From contig DRHF01000151.1 in the NCBI GenBank assembly GCA_011049715.1, positions 1 to 64,000 of the forward strand: a DNA stretch of 64,000 bases. The letters are read 5' to 3'. Below are positions 9,094 to 20,000 of the stretch, piece by piece. The translations under genes and the position numbers were made by a program. Under the pieces are notes generated by a model. The model ran no database searches. It was not told the origin of the DNA and saw only the letters and a list, made by a program, of their open reading frames with translations. Numbering within the stretch: the stretch's first letter is position 1; each line of letters starts with the position of its first letter. The DNA is from Desulfobacterales bacterium. Lineage in GTDB: Bacteria > Desulfobacterota > Desulfobacteria > Desulfobacterales > UBA2156.

Positions 9094-9754
9094 TCTCAGT
9101 CATACCATCGAAGATGGGTTGGTCACGTACAAAGATTTGCCGGCCCCGGTCATCAGTGATTATTTAAGCCGGGAGGCATCAAAAGCGCACTATGGTGAAG
9201 GGGTCTCTTTTCAAATCGGAAAAATTGAGATGGTTGCAAATACCGGTACATATATTGATTCACCATTTCATAGATATGCAGATGGCAACGATTTGTCCGA
9301 ATTAAGTTTATCTTCCATGGCAGGTCTCGAAGGGATCGTGTTTCGGATGGACTCAACACGTATCGGCCCCGACATTTTTGGAAAAAAAGACCTGTGGAAA
9401 AAAGCGGTATTGATTCATACCAACTGGTCTCGTCATTGGATTACCGAACAATACTACGAAAATCACCCATTTCTCATAAAAGATGCTGCCGTACATTTAA
9501 GGGAAGCCGGTGCGTCGTTGGTTGGTATAGATTCATACAATATCGATGACACATCAGACGGCACAAGACCGGTCCATTCTGTTCTGTTGGCAGCTGGAAT
9601 TCCAATTGTGGAACATATGTGCAACCTGAACCTGGTGCCGGATTCAGGTTTTAAGTTCTATGCTGTCCCGGCAAAAGTTAAAGGTTTTGGCACATTTCCG
9701 GTAAGGGCTTTTGCGGAAATTGAAACAGAGCCGGCAAATCCGCTCAGTCCGTGA
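9077..9754 (+). CDS. Cyclase / kynurenine formamidase-like family protein; start revised to ATG 9077
   Basis: MKHLIDLSHTIEDGLVTY..., NTGTYIDSPFHRYADG metal-binding motif; GGAG RBS before ATG 9077. Confidence 0.82.
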   Translation: MKHLIDLSHTIEDGLVTYKDLPAPVISDYLSREASKAHYGEGVSFQIGKIEMVANTGTYIDSPFHRYADGNDLSELSLSSMAGLEGIVFRMDSTRIGPDIFGKKDLWKKAVLIHTNWSRHWITEQYYENHPFLIKDAAVHLREAGASLVGIDSYNIDDTSDGTRPVHSVLLAAGIPIVEHMCNLNLVPDSGFKFYAVPAKVKGFGTFPVRAFAEIETEPANPLSP

Positions 9755-9818
9755 ATTCGGCATGGTTTCATTTTCAACCGATGATTTGCTTTTTAATGGT
9801 TAAAAAACGAAATTCGAT

Positions 9819-10052
9819 ATGACCTCCTGTAACCACCGAGAACTCATACTGTTACCTGAACAGGCAGACAAGCTCCAATGCCGGCACTGCCATCTGACCA
9901 TTAAGGCGGATGAACTTTCAGGAGATTACTGCCCGGAATGTTTTGAAATCCACGGTGAAAAACGAAATGACTTTGAAAAAATCACATCAAAAGAAATGGG
10001 AAAGGCCCGGTACAGGTGTGAAAAATGCGGCATAATGACCAACAGCGAGTAG
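9819..10052 (+). CDS. Small double zinc-ribbon protein
   Basis: CNHRE...CRHCH...CPEC...CEKCG. Confidence 0.55.
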   Translation: MTSCNHRELILLPEQADKLQCRHCHLTIKADELSGDYCPECFEIHGEKRNDFEKITSKEMGKARYRCEKCGIMTNSE

Positions 10053-10229
10053 TGGTCGTTTGAGGAACCCTTTAACACCGAATTTTTCACAAAAAAATCA
10101 AAGAGTTCAATTTGCTCCACGCCGAAGCCGACGTGCCAATGGATGGGGTTCGTGAAACCAGAGAAAATAATTTGTGTGGACAATTTTTTGTTTATACATA
10201 TGTTATGGATTTAGAAAAAGGAGGTTTAC

Positions 10230-12578
10230 ATGGATGATCTGCAGAAAAAATATCCGTTTCAATGTTCACTCAGTTTGAAACCGCTCATCGATTATTTAGA
10301 TCAGCATAAAGAACATCTCAATACCGTAATGCCTTGCAGCACTGACACCCATAAAGAGATACTCGATAAAGCCCCGGAACTTTACGGTCCGATCGATGAC
10401 CTCACTCTGCTGGACCGTCACGCCGATCTGGTCAAACGTCTGATGGGCTTGGTGTTTCCACCTGTGTACTGGAATATTGAAGCGGTTGCCGCGGCGATTC
10501 CCTTCTCAACTGAATCAATTTTTGTCTCCCCCCGTTTTAAACAGCTGTTTTTAAATAAAGACGGATCCTTCACCGGACATCTCAACCTTGACAAAGAGAG
10601 CTTCCACAAGGCCCGGGTTATCCGGGCGTATCTGCTTATATTGGACAAGTGCTACGGGATCCATCAGCAGCTCGATTACCCGCTGATCCGGACTATAAAA
10701 GACCCGGATACAAATCTCGAACGCCATTTTAGACTCAAATTTGACTTCTCATTTGTAGACGCCCGTCCTGTTGGGGATCTTAAACCACTTTCTTCCGAAG
10801 AGCGCTTATACATTATGGATCATCTGACCGAGCCGGAAATACTCCGGGAAATACTTCCCCCGGAGGATTTCATTCTATGCGGGTTCACCGTTATCCAGGC
10901 GATTGATGTTACCGAATCGCAAGTTCTATCCGGTCTGGAGCGGAACCTGATCGATCAGGATTCCATCGTCTCCAAGGAGGGATTTTTGCGCATTCAAGAG
11001 AGACTGCGTACGCTTTTTCATCGCCCGAAGCTTGTTGCCGACCTTGCAGCCATACAGGATGATCAGATTCTTCTTATCAACTCAGGGTCTCAGATGACCC
11101 GATGCTGCATATTTGCGGACTCCCACCATATTGATATTTCAACCTCCCAGGGAACGGTGTTTGAGCAGGCGATAAAAGGAGAAAAAATTGTTCGGGTTCA
11201 CGACGTACTCAAGGATCCCTGCCTCAAAGAAAAAAAGGCGGAACTCTACCAAAGTGGGGATAGGTCTTTGATGATCGCCCCTTTGATTTACAAAGGTCAA
11301 TGCATCGGAATCCTAAAACTCGGTTCCCCGGAACCAGGGGATTTCGGCCCATTGGATGAGATGGTGATGAACCATATTCAACCGATTTTTTCTTTGGCCA
11401 TAAAAAAGGCACTGGATGATCTGGATCATCAAGTACAGAGCGTGATCAAGGAAAATTGTACCGCCATCCATCCCACTGTTGAGTGGCGTTTTCGCAAAGC
11501 CGCTTTCCAGCATCTCGAAAATTTCCGTAGGGGAGAGACCTTACAAATGCCGTCCATTGTTTTTAAAGATGTCTATCCCCTCTATGGTATTTCCGACATT
11601 CGCGGATCAACGAATGAGCGGAACCGCGCCATTCAAAAGGACCTCTCTGAACACCTGGAGCTCGCCTTAAAGGCGTTGAAACTGGCACATAAGGCCAGAC
11701 CGATCCTTGTCCTTAAGGAATTAAGCTCACGTGTCGAACAACAAATTGAACAAATTGAAAAGGGATTGGGGTCCGGAGATGAACTGTCGGTGGTAAAATT
11801 TATCAGTAGTGAGGTGGAATCGATTTTTTCACACCTGAGAGGTTTTGGGCCAAAGGTGCTGCGTGCCATCGAAAAATACGAATCCGCCATTGACCCGGGC
11901 CTCGGATCAGTCTACCGGTTTCGAAAAGATTTCGAAGAAAGCGTCTCTCTTTTGAACAACAAGCTTGCCCTCTATCTCGATCAGGAAGATGCAGAAACGC
12001 AGCAGATATTTCCGCACTATTTTGAACGGCACCGGACAGACGGGATCGATTACCTCATTTACATGGGGACCTCTTTAATGGAAAAGGGAGATTTTAATGA
12101 TCTCTATCTGGAAAATCTTCGGCTTTGGCAGATCAAGGTCGCTGCCGGCATTGCATGGCATACAGAACAGCTCAAGGCCTCTTTAAAGGTACCGCTCGAT
12201 ACCGCCCATCTTATCCTCGTCCAGAATGCACCTTTATCTATCCGCTTCCGGTTCGATGAAAAACGGTTTGATGTCGATGGTGCTTACGATATCCGGCATG
12301 AGATTATCAAATCGCGTCTTGATAAAGCGGTGGTAAAAGGAGGCAAGGAGAGGTTAACCCAGCCTGGCAAGATTGCCATTGTCTATTCACACCCGGAAGA
12401 GGCATTGGAGATGCGCCGTCACATCGACTTTCTAAAGGCGGAGGGATATCTGACCGGAAAATTGGAGAACCTCGAACTGGAGTCCCTCCCTGGTGTGGAT
12501 GGACTCAGATCTCTTCGGATCGGCGTGAACCTCGAATCCCAGGTGTTGTCACAAAGAATCAAACAAATGGCGATTTAA
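10230..12578 (+). CDS. GAF-domain-containing protein of unknown function (782 aa)
   Basis: GAF-like central region (SLMIAPLIYKGQCIGILKLGSPEPGDF), then KDVYPLYGISDIRGSTNERNRAIQKDL; AGGAGG RBS. Confidence 0.7.
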   Translation: MDDLQKKYPFQCSLSLKPLIDYLDQHKEHLNTVMPCSTDTHKEILDKAPELYGPIDDLTLLDRHADLVKRLMGLVFPPVYWNIEAVAAAIPFSTESIFVSPRFKQLFLNKDGSFTGHLNLDKESFHKARVIRAYLLILDKCYGIHQQLDYPLIRTIKDPDTNLERHFRLKFDFSFVDARPVGDLKPLSSEERLYIMDHLTEPEILREILPPEDFILCGFTVIQAIDVTESQVLSGLERNLIDQDSIVSKEGFLRIQERLRTLFHRPKLVADLAAIQDDQILLINSGSQMTRCCIFADSHHIDISTSQGTVFEQAIKGEKIVRVHDVLKDPCLKEKKAELYQSGDRSLMIAPLIYKGQCIGILKLGSPEPGDFGPLDEMVMNHIQPIFSLAIKKALDDLDHQVQSVIKENCTAIHPTVEWRFRKAAFQHLENFRRGETLQMPSIVFKDVYPLYGISDIRGSTNERNRAIQKDLSEHLELALKALKLAHKARPILVLKELSSRVEQQIEQIEKGLGSGDELSVVKFISSEVESIFSHLRGFGPKVLRAIEKYESAIDPGLGSVYRFRKDFEESVSLLNNKLALYLDQEDAETQQIFPHYFERHRTDGIDYLIYMGTSLMEKGDFNDLYLENLRLWQIKVAAGIAWHTEQLKASLKVPLDTAHLILVQNAPLSIRFRFDEKRFDVDGAYDIRHEIIKSRLDKAVVKGGKERLTQPGKIAIVYSHPEEALEMRRHIDFLKAEGYLTGKLENLELESLPGVDGLRSLRIGVNLESQVLSQRIKQMAI

Positions 12579-12699
12579 AGATACCGATATTTTAAAAAAG
12601 ACTGTCTTTTTACCAAAGCCACTCGCCTGATGCAATCCCGGTATCTGCGGGTGGTTTGTTTTTCTTGAAAAACACCACCTTATCAACTATGTTATGAAA

Positions 12700-12735
12700 G
12701 GCCGACATCGGTTAGGCCGACATCGGTTTTTTTAT
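12700..12735 (+). terminator. Intrinsic terminator made of a tandem 14-bp unit GGCCGACATCGGTT x2 followed by T-run
   Basis: ggccgacatcggtt 12700-12713 and 12715-12728 then tttttt; CCGA/TCGG arms nest into a hairpin. Confidence 0.6.
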
Positions 12736-12798
12736 TAGAAATCGATTCGGGTTTGTTTTAGCAGTTGATGAAATACATTCTTTCTTCGGCACGTCTTC

Positions 12799-15700
12799 AT
12801 GTCAACCGACACTATACCAACAGCAAAACGTTCGATCGCGAGGAGCATTCTCCTTGGCTTTGTTGCCTTCCTATCAATGATCGTCATCATTGTCGTCGGT
12901 TTTGTTCTTTTTCTCCCCAAGATTATCTCAACCGAATGGTTCCGAGGATATGTTGAAAGCCAGGCTTCAAAAACTCTTCACCGACCTGTTCAGATCAAAA
13001 GGCTGAGCTGGAAATGGGAGGGTGAAATACGCGCCGAGGGGATTAGCATAGCGGATTTATCTGTTTTTTCAGAAAAGCCGATGTGTTCCATTTCAAAAGC
13101 AGTGATTCAGGTAGACCTTAAAAAAATCCTGGAACGCCGTTTGGTCGTTAATCTGATATTAAGCGATATGACGATACAGCTGATCCGCGATCACAACGGG
13201 CAAACCAATTTAGAAAAGTTTCTTTTTCCGCTGACCCAACCAGCCTCACCTGAGCCGGAAAAATCACGGGGAGGTTCTGAAAAGAAATCGATAAAATTTC
13301 CGGTTGATGTTCAAGCCACCGGTCGATTCAACAATATAGCCCTTCGAATAGATGATCAACAAACCGGACGGCGGCTGGCATTGGAAAAAATGGTCCTTCA
13401 ATTGGCCATGCCATCCCTTTACTTTAGTCCCATCACGCTGGATATTTCATCGGATTTGAAACTGGAAGGGCATCAGATCCCTTCACTCCGTTTAAATTCA
13501 AAAATAAACGGCCTGTTTGATGCCAAGGGGACTTTGGATTTAACCCACGCCTTTTTCGATGTGGATGGCGTGTTCCCGGGTGCTCAATTTACCATAAACC
13601 ATGATCCTGTCAAAAAAGAGACCAAAGCCCGTGTCCAAATTCATCTGTCTGAATTGAAAAAGGTCCTGTTTCCTTTTATTCCGCCCTTGGTTTCCGCAAC
13701 CCAAATCACAGGAAAGCTGGAGTTCGTATTAAACGCGAACGGAAACCCCATGAAGCTCTTTTCTTTTGATACCCATTTGGCCGGATATGGTGTCGGTATG
13801 TCAGGCGGAGTTATACCAAATAAGCGACTTGGACCGTTTGATTTTTCGCTGTCGAATACAGGGGATATAGAAGTCAAAAATGGAACAATTTCAATACAAA
13901 AGGGTTCGCTTTATTCCCTGGGGAAAAGCCGAGTTTTGTGGCGAGGGATTGTTGCGGATTTTAACCAACCCACACCAACAATCGATATGGTCATCGGACC
14001 GGTATGGATTGACCTGGAAAAGCTTTTTGCCCTTGTCCGGGCATTTATTCCGAAAGAGATTCCATTTTCTTTTCGCATCGACAAAAAAACACCGATTCTC
14101 AAAATTAAAGATGCCCATTTTTCCGGCCCGCTCCCCTCGGGACCCAATCGTATTGAAATAAACGACCTGACACTCACCATCCCCGGGGGCTTGAAGTACA
14201 ATTTAAATCAATTTCCCACCCCGTCTTTCTCCGCTGAAAATCTCAGATTTTCGATTAATCGCATGGAATCGATCGTAGAGGATAGGTATCCGAAAAACAT
14301 CGATTTATCCGCATCAATTCAGTTGGACAACCTAAAAATCACGGGTGAAAAAAATGTCTATATTAAGGCGTTAGAAATACCACATCTCAGGATCAAAGGA
14401 AATGAAATCCAGCCGTCAAAAAATTCACCCTTTGGTTTCACTTCCCGGGTTGAACTACAAGAATCTATTATTTTAAATGAACTCGAAATACCAGGATTTA
14501 TCACCATCAACAACGCCACGCAGCAGTTGGATGCAACATGGACACAGCAGCCTGAAACCGGCATTGACCTGGAATTAAAAAACTTCCGTATAACGATTCC
14601 CTCGCTGGTGATTCAAAATAAGCGCCTCGCACCCTTCCAGGCCCATTCCGACCTTACTGCCGCGGCAACCCGAATTCATATTGACCGTGTAGCACCCCTT
14701 AAAGCGAGTGTATCAGGATTGACCGTACAGTGGGTTTTGGACAACATCCTGGAAATGGGGATTAAAGCAGAGATCACGGATCTATCTTCGGCCCTTCTGA
14801 AAACCGAAGGGAAATTAGCCGTTGATCTGAAAGCGCTTTATGAGAGATTCTTAAAAAAAAGGTATCAAAATAACGATTTGACCGGAGATGTGGCATTTCG
14901 ATGGCATTTCTCTGGTAGGATCCCAACAGCCGAAGAATTGAGAAAACTAGGGGAAAAATCGAAATTTGATATGAAAAACGCTTTTAACTTCATCGATAAG
15001 TTCGGTTTTTCCTCCACCCTAAAGGGCGTTGGGATAGATTGGACCTTTACCGATGACCAGCAATTAAAAGTTGGGGCTGTTTCGACCCCGGAGCCGTTAA
15101 GATATGAATTTGAAAAAATCAGCGGCATCGGGAAAGTAACCGGAAACCTTTTGATCGAAAATATCGACACGATTCCACTGGAAATCTTAAAGCACCCGAT
15201 CAAATCCAACCCATTATCAATCAATCTTTCGTTTTCAGGCGAACATCAATATCTGAAAACATTCTCCTTTTCCCAGGCTCTCGATCTGAGGCCATTCAAC
15301 ATAAAAGAAACCCTCAACCTCTCACTTTATGGTTTGGATCGGATCGCCAAAGAAGATTTAGCATCACCATTACCCATTTTACTTCAACGTCTGGGCGGTA
15401 CTGCCAGCGGCACCCTGAGTTTTCAGGGTGGAAACGCTATGAACACACTCCTAAAAGACCTTACAATTGAAGGAAAGATGGTAGCCGGTGGTGAGGTCGA
15501 ACTCACACCGGGTGAGCGTATCGATATAAAAAGCTGGATCAACACCCCCAAAATGAACGTCGAGATCGGCAGCAATTTTAGCATCAAAAACTTGCAAGCC
15601 GATCTCAACCTGGAGAAGCGCTTCTATATTGCCCATGGAAAAGCGAAAAATACGACAAAAACTCTCCCTCTCTCTGTTGATGTTCTTAAAAAAGGCTCTC

Positions 15701-16488
15701 CTTTGTTCAGCTCTGAATCCAAAGATTCGACACTTCAAAGGCTAATGAATCAATTGCGAAAGCGCTTTAACCCGAAACACGCGATCTCTTTCGAGTCCGC
15801 CCGGCTGGGCGGTTTGTCCAACCCGATTAAAATCCATCGTTCGTTTGTGGATGTGGACCTCACCGATACACTTCCGAGGGTCGATTATTTTCAGGCAGAC
15901 CTGCTCGGTGGAACGGTCATCGGTTCTATTTCGATCCTGGATCAAAACCCCGGGTTTTTGATCCAAACACGGTTGTCGTTTTCAGGTTTGGATGCAAAAA
16001 ATTTGCTTTCCCGGATAGGGGAGGAAGATGAAAATGAAGATAGGTCGATCAGCGGAGAATTGTTTCTATCTTTTCCGCTCACCGTAAAATTGCAACCACT
16101 CCTCCAGGAGCTGAACTTTAATCTGAAATTCAGTCATATCGGGTCCCTGTTCCTAGAAGGATTCCTCTATCTGATCGATCCTTCTGAAAGTAACGAAACC
16201 ATCGCCTCACAACGCCGCCTGCTTCGAATCGGAACGCCTAAGTGGATTGAATTGACAATTAAAAACGGCATCCTATCATTATATGGTGAAGTGGAAGTCA
16301 AAGGGATATTGATAAAAATTCCCCCTCTCGAACGGCTGAATATAGGAAATCTTCCCGGACTGGCGGGTATTGAGGGGCAGCTTAACCGTCTGGGGCCGAT
16401 AATAGAACTATTTGACATCTATACAAAAAACACGCTGAAGATCGACTATCAGAATAAAAAATTAACACTCGAAACACGAAAAAGGTAG
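12799..16488 (+). CDS. AsmA/YdbH-like inner-membrane-anchored intermembrane bridge protein (1229 aa)
   Basis: N-terminal single TM then AsmA-like beta-rich repeats; followed immediately by DUF1318/YdbL-like gene as in E. coli ydbH-ynbE-ydbL. Confidence 0.72.
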   Translation: MSTDTIPTAKRSIARSILLGFVAFLSMIVIIVVGFVLFLPKIISTEWFRGYVESQASKTLHRPVQIKRLSWKWEGEIRAEGISIADLSVFSEKPMCSISKAVIQVDLKKILERRLVVNLILSDMTIQLIRDHNGQTNLEKFLFPLTQPASPEPEKSRGGSEKKSIKFPVDVQATGRFNNIALRIDDQQTGRRLALEKMVLQLAMPSLYFSPITLDISSDLKLEGHQIPSLRLNSKINGLFDAKGTLDLTHAFFDVDGVFPGAQFTINHDPVKKETKARVQIHLSELKKVLFPFIPPLVSATQITGKLEFVLNANGNPMKLFSFDTHLAGYGVGMSGGVIPNKRLGPFDFSLSNTGDIEVKNGTISIQKGSLYSLGKSRVLWRGIVADFNQPTPTIDMVIGPVWIDLEKLFALVRAFIPKEIPFSFRIDKKTPILKIKDAHFSGPLPSGPNRIEINDLTLTIPGGLKYNLNQFPTPSFSAENLRFSINRMESIVEDRYPKNIDLSASIQLDNLKITGEKNVYIKALEIPHLRIKGNEIQPSKNSPFGFTSRVELQESIILNELEIPGFITINNATQQLDATWTQQPETGIDLELKNFRITIPSLVIQNKRLAPFQAHSDLTAAATRIHIDRVAPLKASVSGLTVQWVLDNILEMGIKAEITDLSSALLKTEGKLAVDLKALYERFLKKRYQNNDLTGDVAFRWHFSGRIPTAEELRKLGEKSKFDMKNAFNFIDKFGFSSTLKGVGIDWTFTDDQQLKVGAVSTPEPLRYEFEKISGIGKVTGNLLIENIDTIPLEILKHPIKSNPLSINLSFSGEHQYLKTFSFSQALDLRPFNIKETLNLSLYGLDRIAKEDLASPLPILLQRLGGTASGTLSFQGGNAMNTLLKDLTIEGKMVAGGEVELTPGERIDIKSWINTPKMNVEIGSNFSIKNLQADLNLEKRFYIAHGKAKNTTKTLPLSVDVLKKGSPLFSSESKDSTLQRLMNQLRKRFNPKHAISFESARLGGLSNPIKIHRSFVDVDLTDTLPRVDYFQADLLGGTVIGSISILDQNPGFLIQTRLSFSGLDAKNLLSRIGEEDENEDRSISGELFLSFPLTVKLQPLLQELNFNLKFSHIGSLFLEGFLYLIDPSESNETIASQRRLLRIGTPKWIELTIKNGILSLYGEVEVKGILIKIPPLERLNIGNLPGLAGIEGQLNRLGPIIELFDIYTKNTLKIDYQNKKLTLETRKR

Positions 16489-16490
16489 CT

Positions 16491-17072
16491 ATGAAAAATA
16501 GTTTGTGTGTCATTTTGATCCTGATGTACGGATGTACCCTTGCTAAAGTAAAAGTGGAGGTCCTGAGCGAACGAACAGCACTGGAAAATCAGGTTCTCGG
16601 AACCTATAATTCTCTTGACCAGGAAATGCTTCTGGCTGCATCGGTCAGGGGTGTTGACTCCAGTGGACAGATTCAACAGCCACCCAAGCGAAGTCAGGAA
16701 TATAAGGATACCCTGGCGGCTATGCAGGTACAGACCTTTCACGCCGATGACATTGAAACGTTTAAACGATTGGGTTGGGTTGGGGAGAACAACATCGGAC
16801 TCCTGACAACCTTTTCACTCCAAAAAGATCAGGCGCCCGAGGATTTGAAAGCGTTTGTACAGCGGTACACAAAAGACGAATTCAATTCTGTGGCTGAACA
16901 GGTCAATAGCGCAAGAAAAACAGTCATGCACAGGGTCGTAGAAATGAATGAAAACCTGACAGATGCTGATATGCCCAAGATACAAAAAATATTCTGGAAA
17001 ATGAATATCGAAAATGCATTGCCAGGTGAAAAAATACAGACTGAAGACGGAACATGGAAAAGAAAGCAATAA
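16491..17072 (+). CDS. DUF1318 / YdbL-like protein with putative lipobox
   Basis: C-terminus FNSVAEQVNSARK...IENALPGEKIQTEDGTWKRK matches YdbL pattern (INRARK...ARAKPGEYVQGINGKWVRK); N-terminus ILMYGC. Confidence 0.75.
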   Translation: MKNSLCVILILMYGCTLAKVKVEVLSERTALENQVLGTYNSLDQEMLLAASVRGVDSSGQIQQPPKRSQEYKDTLAAMQVQTFHADDIETFKRLGWVGENNIGLLTTFSLQKDQAPEDLKAFVQRYTKDEFNSVAEQVNSARKTVMHRVVEMNENLTDADMPKIQKIFWKMNIENALPGEKIQTEDGTWKRKQ

Positions 17073-20000
17073 GTCTTCAAAACCATCTATTGAGAAAAAC
17101 GAGAGCCGTTCTTATGGTGTCGGCCGTGATTGCGCTCGGATTTCCCTCCCCTTCTCTCGCCGGTCGGATCGGAAACCAACCGGCGCCGTCCCTTTCGAAC
17201 CGACCGGAACAGATCACCGCTGAAACCGACCCTATGTTCTATGTCGCTGTCTCAAGGGATGGCAAATGGGTGGCATACACCTCTGAACGGAAAAAATTCA
17301 CAGATCTGTGGCTTCGGTCCGCTGACCCGTCCGTCATCGTACCGCCGAGAAGGTTGACCGCCGACCCTGGACGTGAATCTTCGCCGGCTTTCTCTCCAGA
17401 CGGCCGGTTCATAGCCTATACAAGCGAAAACTATGACGCGAAAGGCGACATTTTTCTGTTCGACCTCAAGGATCCACGCGCGCGTCCGGTTCGGTTGACC
17501 GGCCGAGACACAGAAGATGGTGCACCTTCTTTTTCCCCTGATGGGAAAAAATTGTATTTTCATCAAAAAGGGTTTGACGATCCTCATAGAAGTATTGTCA
17601 GTTTGGATATTGATAATAAGACGGATTTACATCATAAAAAATTAAAACCACGAAAACTCCCGGTCGATGGAGATGGTGCTTTTCCATCGATTTCTCCTAA
17701 CGGCTTAATGCTTGCCTTTGTATCTTACCGATACGACGATGCCGGAGATATCTTTGTCCTTGATCTGCAAACAAAAAAGGTTCGCACGGCCACGACCGGA
17801 CCGTATATGGATTTTTTCCCCTCATGGTCCTCGGATGGCAAACATATCTTTTTTTCACGGTTTGCGATCGATTCGAATCGCGATGGAAAGATCGACGCCA
17901 AGGACAATGCCGCCATATTTAAAACTGGTCTATCCGGCAAACCGTCGGGACCCTATCCTCTGACTTCGGCAAAATTTTCATCCTTTCAACCCCATGTGGC
18001 CGGTAAAAAGATTTTCTTTCTTTCTGATCTTGGCGGAACGAGCAATTGCTGGTCGCTGCCGATTGAGGGTCAAATTCCGATTGCAAAAGACGCAATAGAT
18101 CAAATGAAATTAGGTGAAGATCTTTCCCGCGCGATCCCTTTTGATCCATATCTCACCCTTCTCGCTTATTATAAGGTATTGGAGCGGTTCCCCGACCAGG
18201 CGCCCTTTGGGGCTGCTGCTGCGTTTGAAATCGGAAAAATTTATCAAAAATTGGGCCTGATGGCCAATGCCCATTTATCGTTTCGAATCGTCATTGATTA
18301 TTATCCGGCAATTCAGCCGGCAGCTGCCTTTTCGCTCATCGAACTGACAACCATTGATCTCCGGAAAGAACTCAAAAACGAAAAAGATGAGACGAAAAAA
18401 CCGGGTATCTTAAATAACGGACTCCGCCGCCTTGCGAACATCTCCAAGGGCCGCCCCCCTGCGGTCACCGGGAGATCAAAGCTCAAGCGTGCCGGATTGC
18501 TGGTTAACGAAGGGAGGGGTTCGGAAAATCTCCTCAAAGCGATCCATCTGCTTGAGAGTGTGATCCAAAACAACGCATCTTTAAAAGCTCAAGTGGCGGA
18601 AGCGATGGTTCTAAAGGCAGATATCTACAGTCAGATCAGCGGATTGGAAAAGGTCTATCCCATTTATCTTGATGTGGTCAAAACATATCAGTCGGTCGAT
18701 CCGTGGGCTGATGTGGCGGTTGATCGCATATTAAATCTGTCAATCTCGGAATCTGAAACAAAAAGCTTGGATGATAAATTACAACTACTTCGCAAAATAG
18801 CGGACGAAAATCGGGATGAAACGCCGCTGTTGTCCATCGGTGCTTTAAATCGAATTGGCGACCTGCTTTTTGAAGCAGGAGAAGGATCCAGGGCGAAAAA
18901 CGCCTACAGCCAGGTACTCGAAGAATTTCCGATTCTAACTTCACAAACCGCTGCTGCAAGGCTCTCCCTCGCCGAAATACTTTACAGGGAAGAGCGGTTT
19001 CGTCAAGCTTTGAAACTGTATGAAGCTGAAATTTCTTTAAGACCTGATGATGATTACATCTACCGACTGGCCCGGGATGGCTATATCCAAAAATCGCTTG
19101 GAGGCGCCGAATACCTCTATCGGTTGGGTGAGATTTCCTCTGCACGAAAAATATTTAAAGAATTGATCGAATACGACGACACCATTGTCGAAGCCCACCG
19201 CGGGTATATCAAATCCGCAGCCGCCCAAAAAGATGTGAAGAAAGTACTGAATGCTTACCGCAACCGGATGAGGAAGCGGGCTGATGACCCGATCGCTCTA
19301 TACGCAACCGCTCTTTGTCTCACCTATCTTAATGGAAAAGGTCCACTGATAGAAGCTAAACAGATGCTTATCCGTGCGATCAATTTAGACGGACAAATTG
19401 AGTATTTTCATCAAACCTTGGGATATGTGCTTGAGGTTCTCGAGACGGTTCATAAAACAGAGGGAGGGTTGGAAATTGCACTGGAATCCTACAAAAAAGC
19501 ATACTTTTTAAACAATCGAAAGGATAACCCCTTAAACGCAGCCAATCTTCTTCTCAATATCGGCAATACTTATTTTCTGCTCGGCCAGCACGCCAAGGCC
19601 TTCCATCATTTTACCCAACGTCTTCATTCAAAACAACCGTTTCAAAATAAAAGCACCGAAATACTGTTTTATCAGCGGTTGGGGTCGAGTGCGTTTCATG
19701 TAAGAGAGTCTGAAGCAACCATCAATGCGTTTACAAAGGCCATCGCGCTTATCGACCGGCGCATGCAACCGATGGATGCATCCAGGCAGTTTGACAAAAT
19801 CATTCGGTACATCATGGACCAGGTGATAACCCCATTGTTAAAAGACGGGGTCGAGCTTGCCGGACGCGCAAACATCATTGCCAAATCCCAGTCCCGGATA
19901 AAAAAGAGGTTGTCCGAGTTGAATAGAATACACCTTCCCCCGCCTGCTCCTCAATGGTCCGCCTACAACCGGGGGATGAAAGATTTGATTTTAGAGCAGG

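Noticed and set aside
10230-12578. Class III adenylate cyclase call based on DIRGST
   Set aside because: Surrounding residues do not give the other cyclase catalytic motifs; kept as GAF protein of unknown function.
12700-12728. Tandem 14-bp repeat considered as start of a CRISPR or iteron array
   Set aside because: Only two units with a 1-bp spacer; followed by a T-run, so better explained as a terminator.
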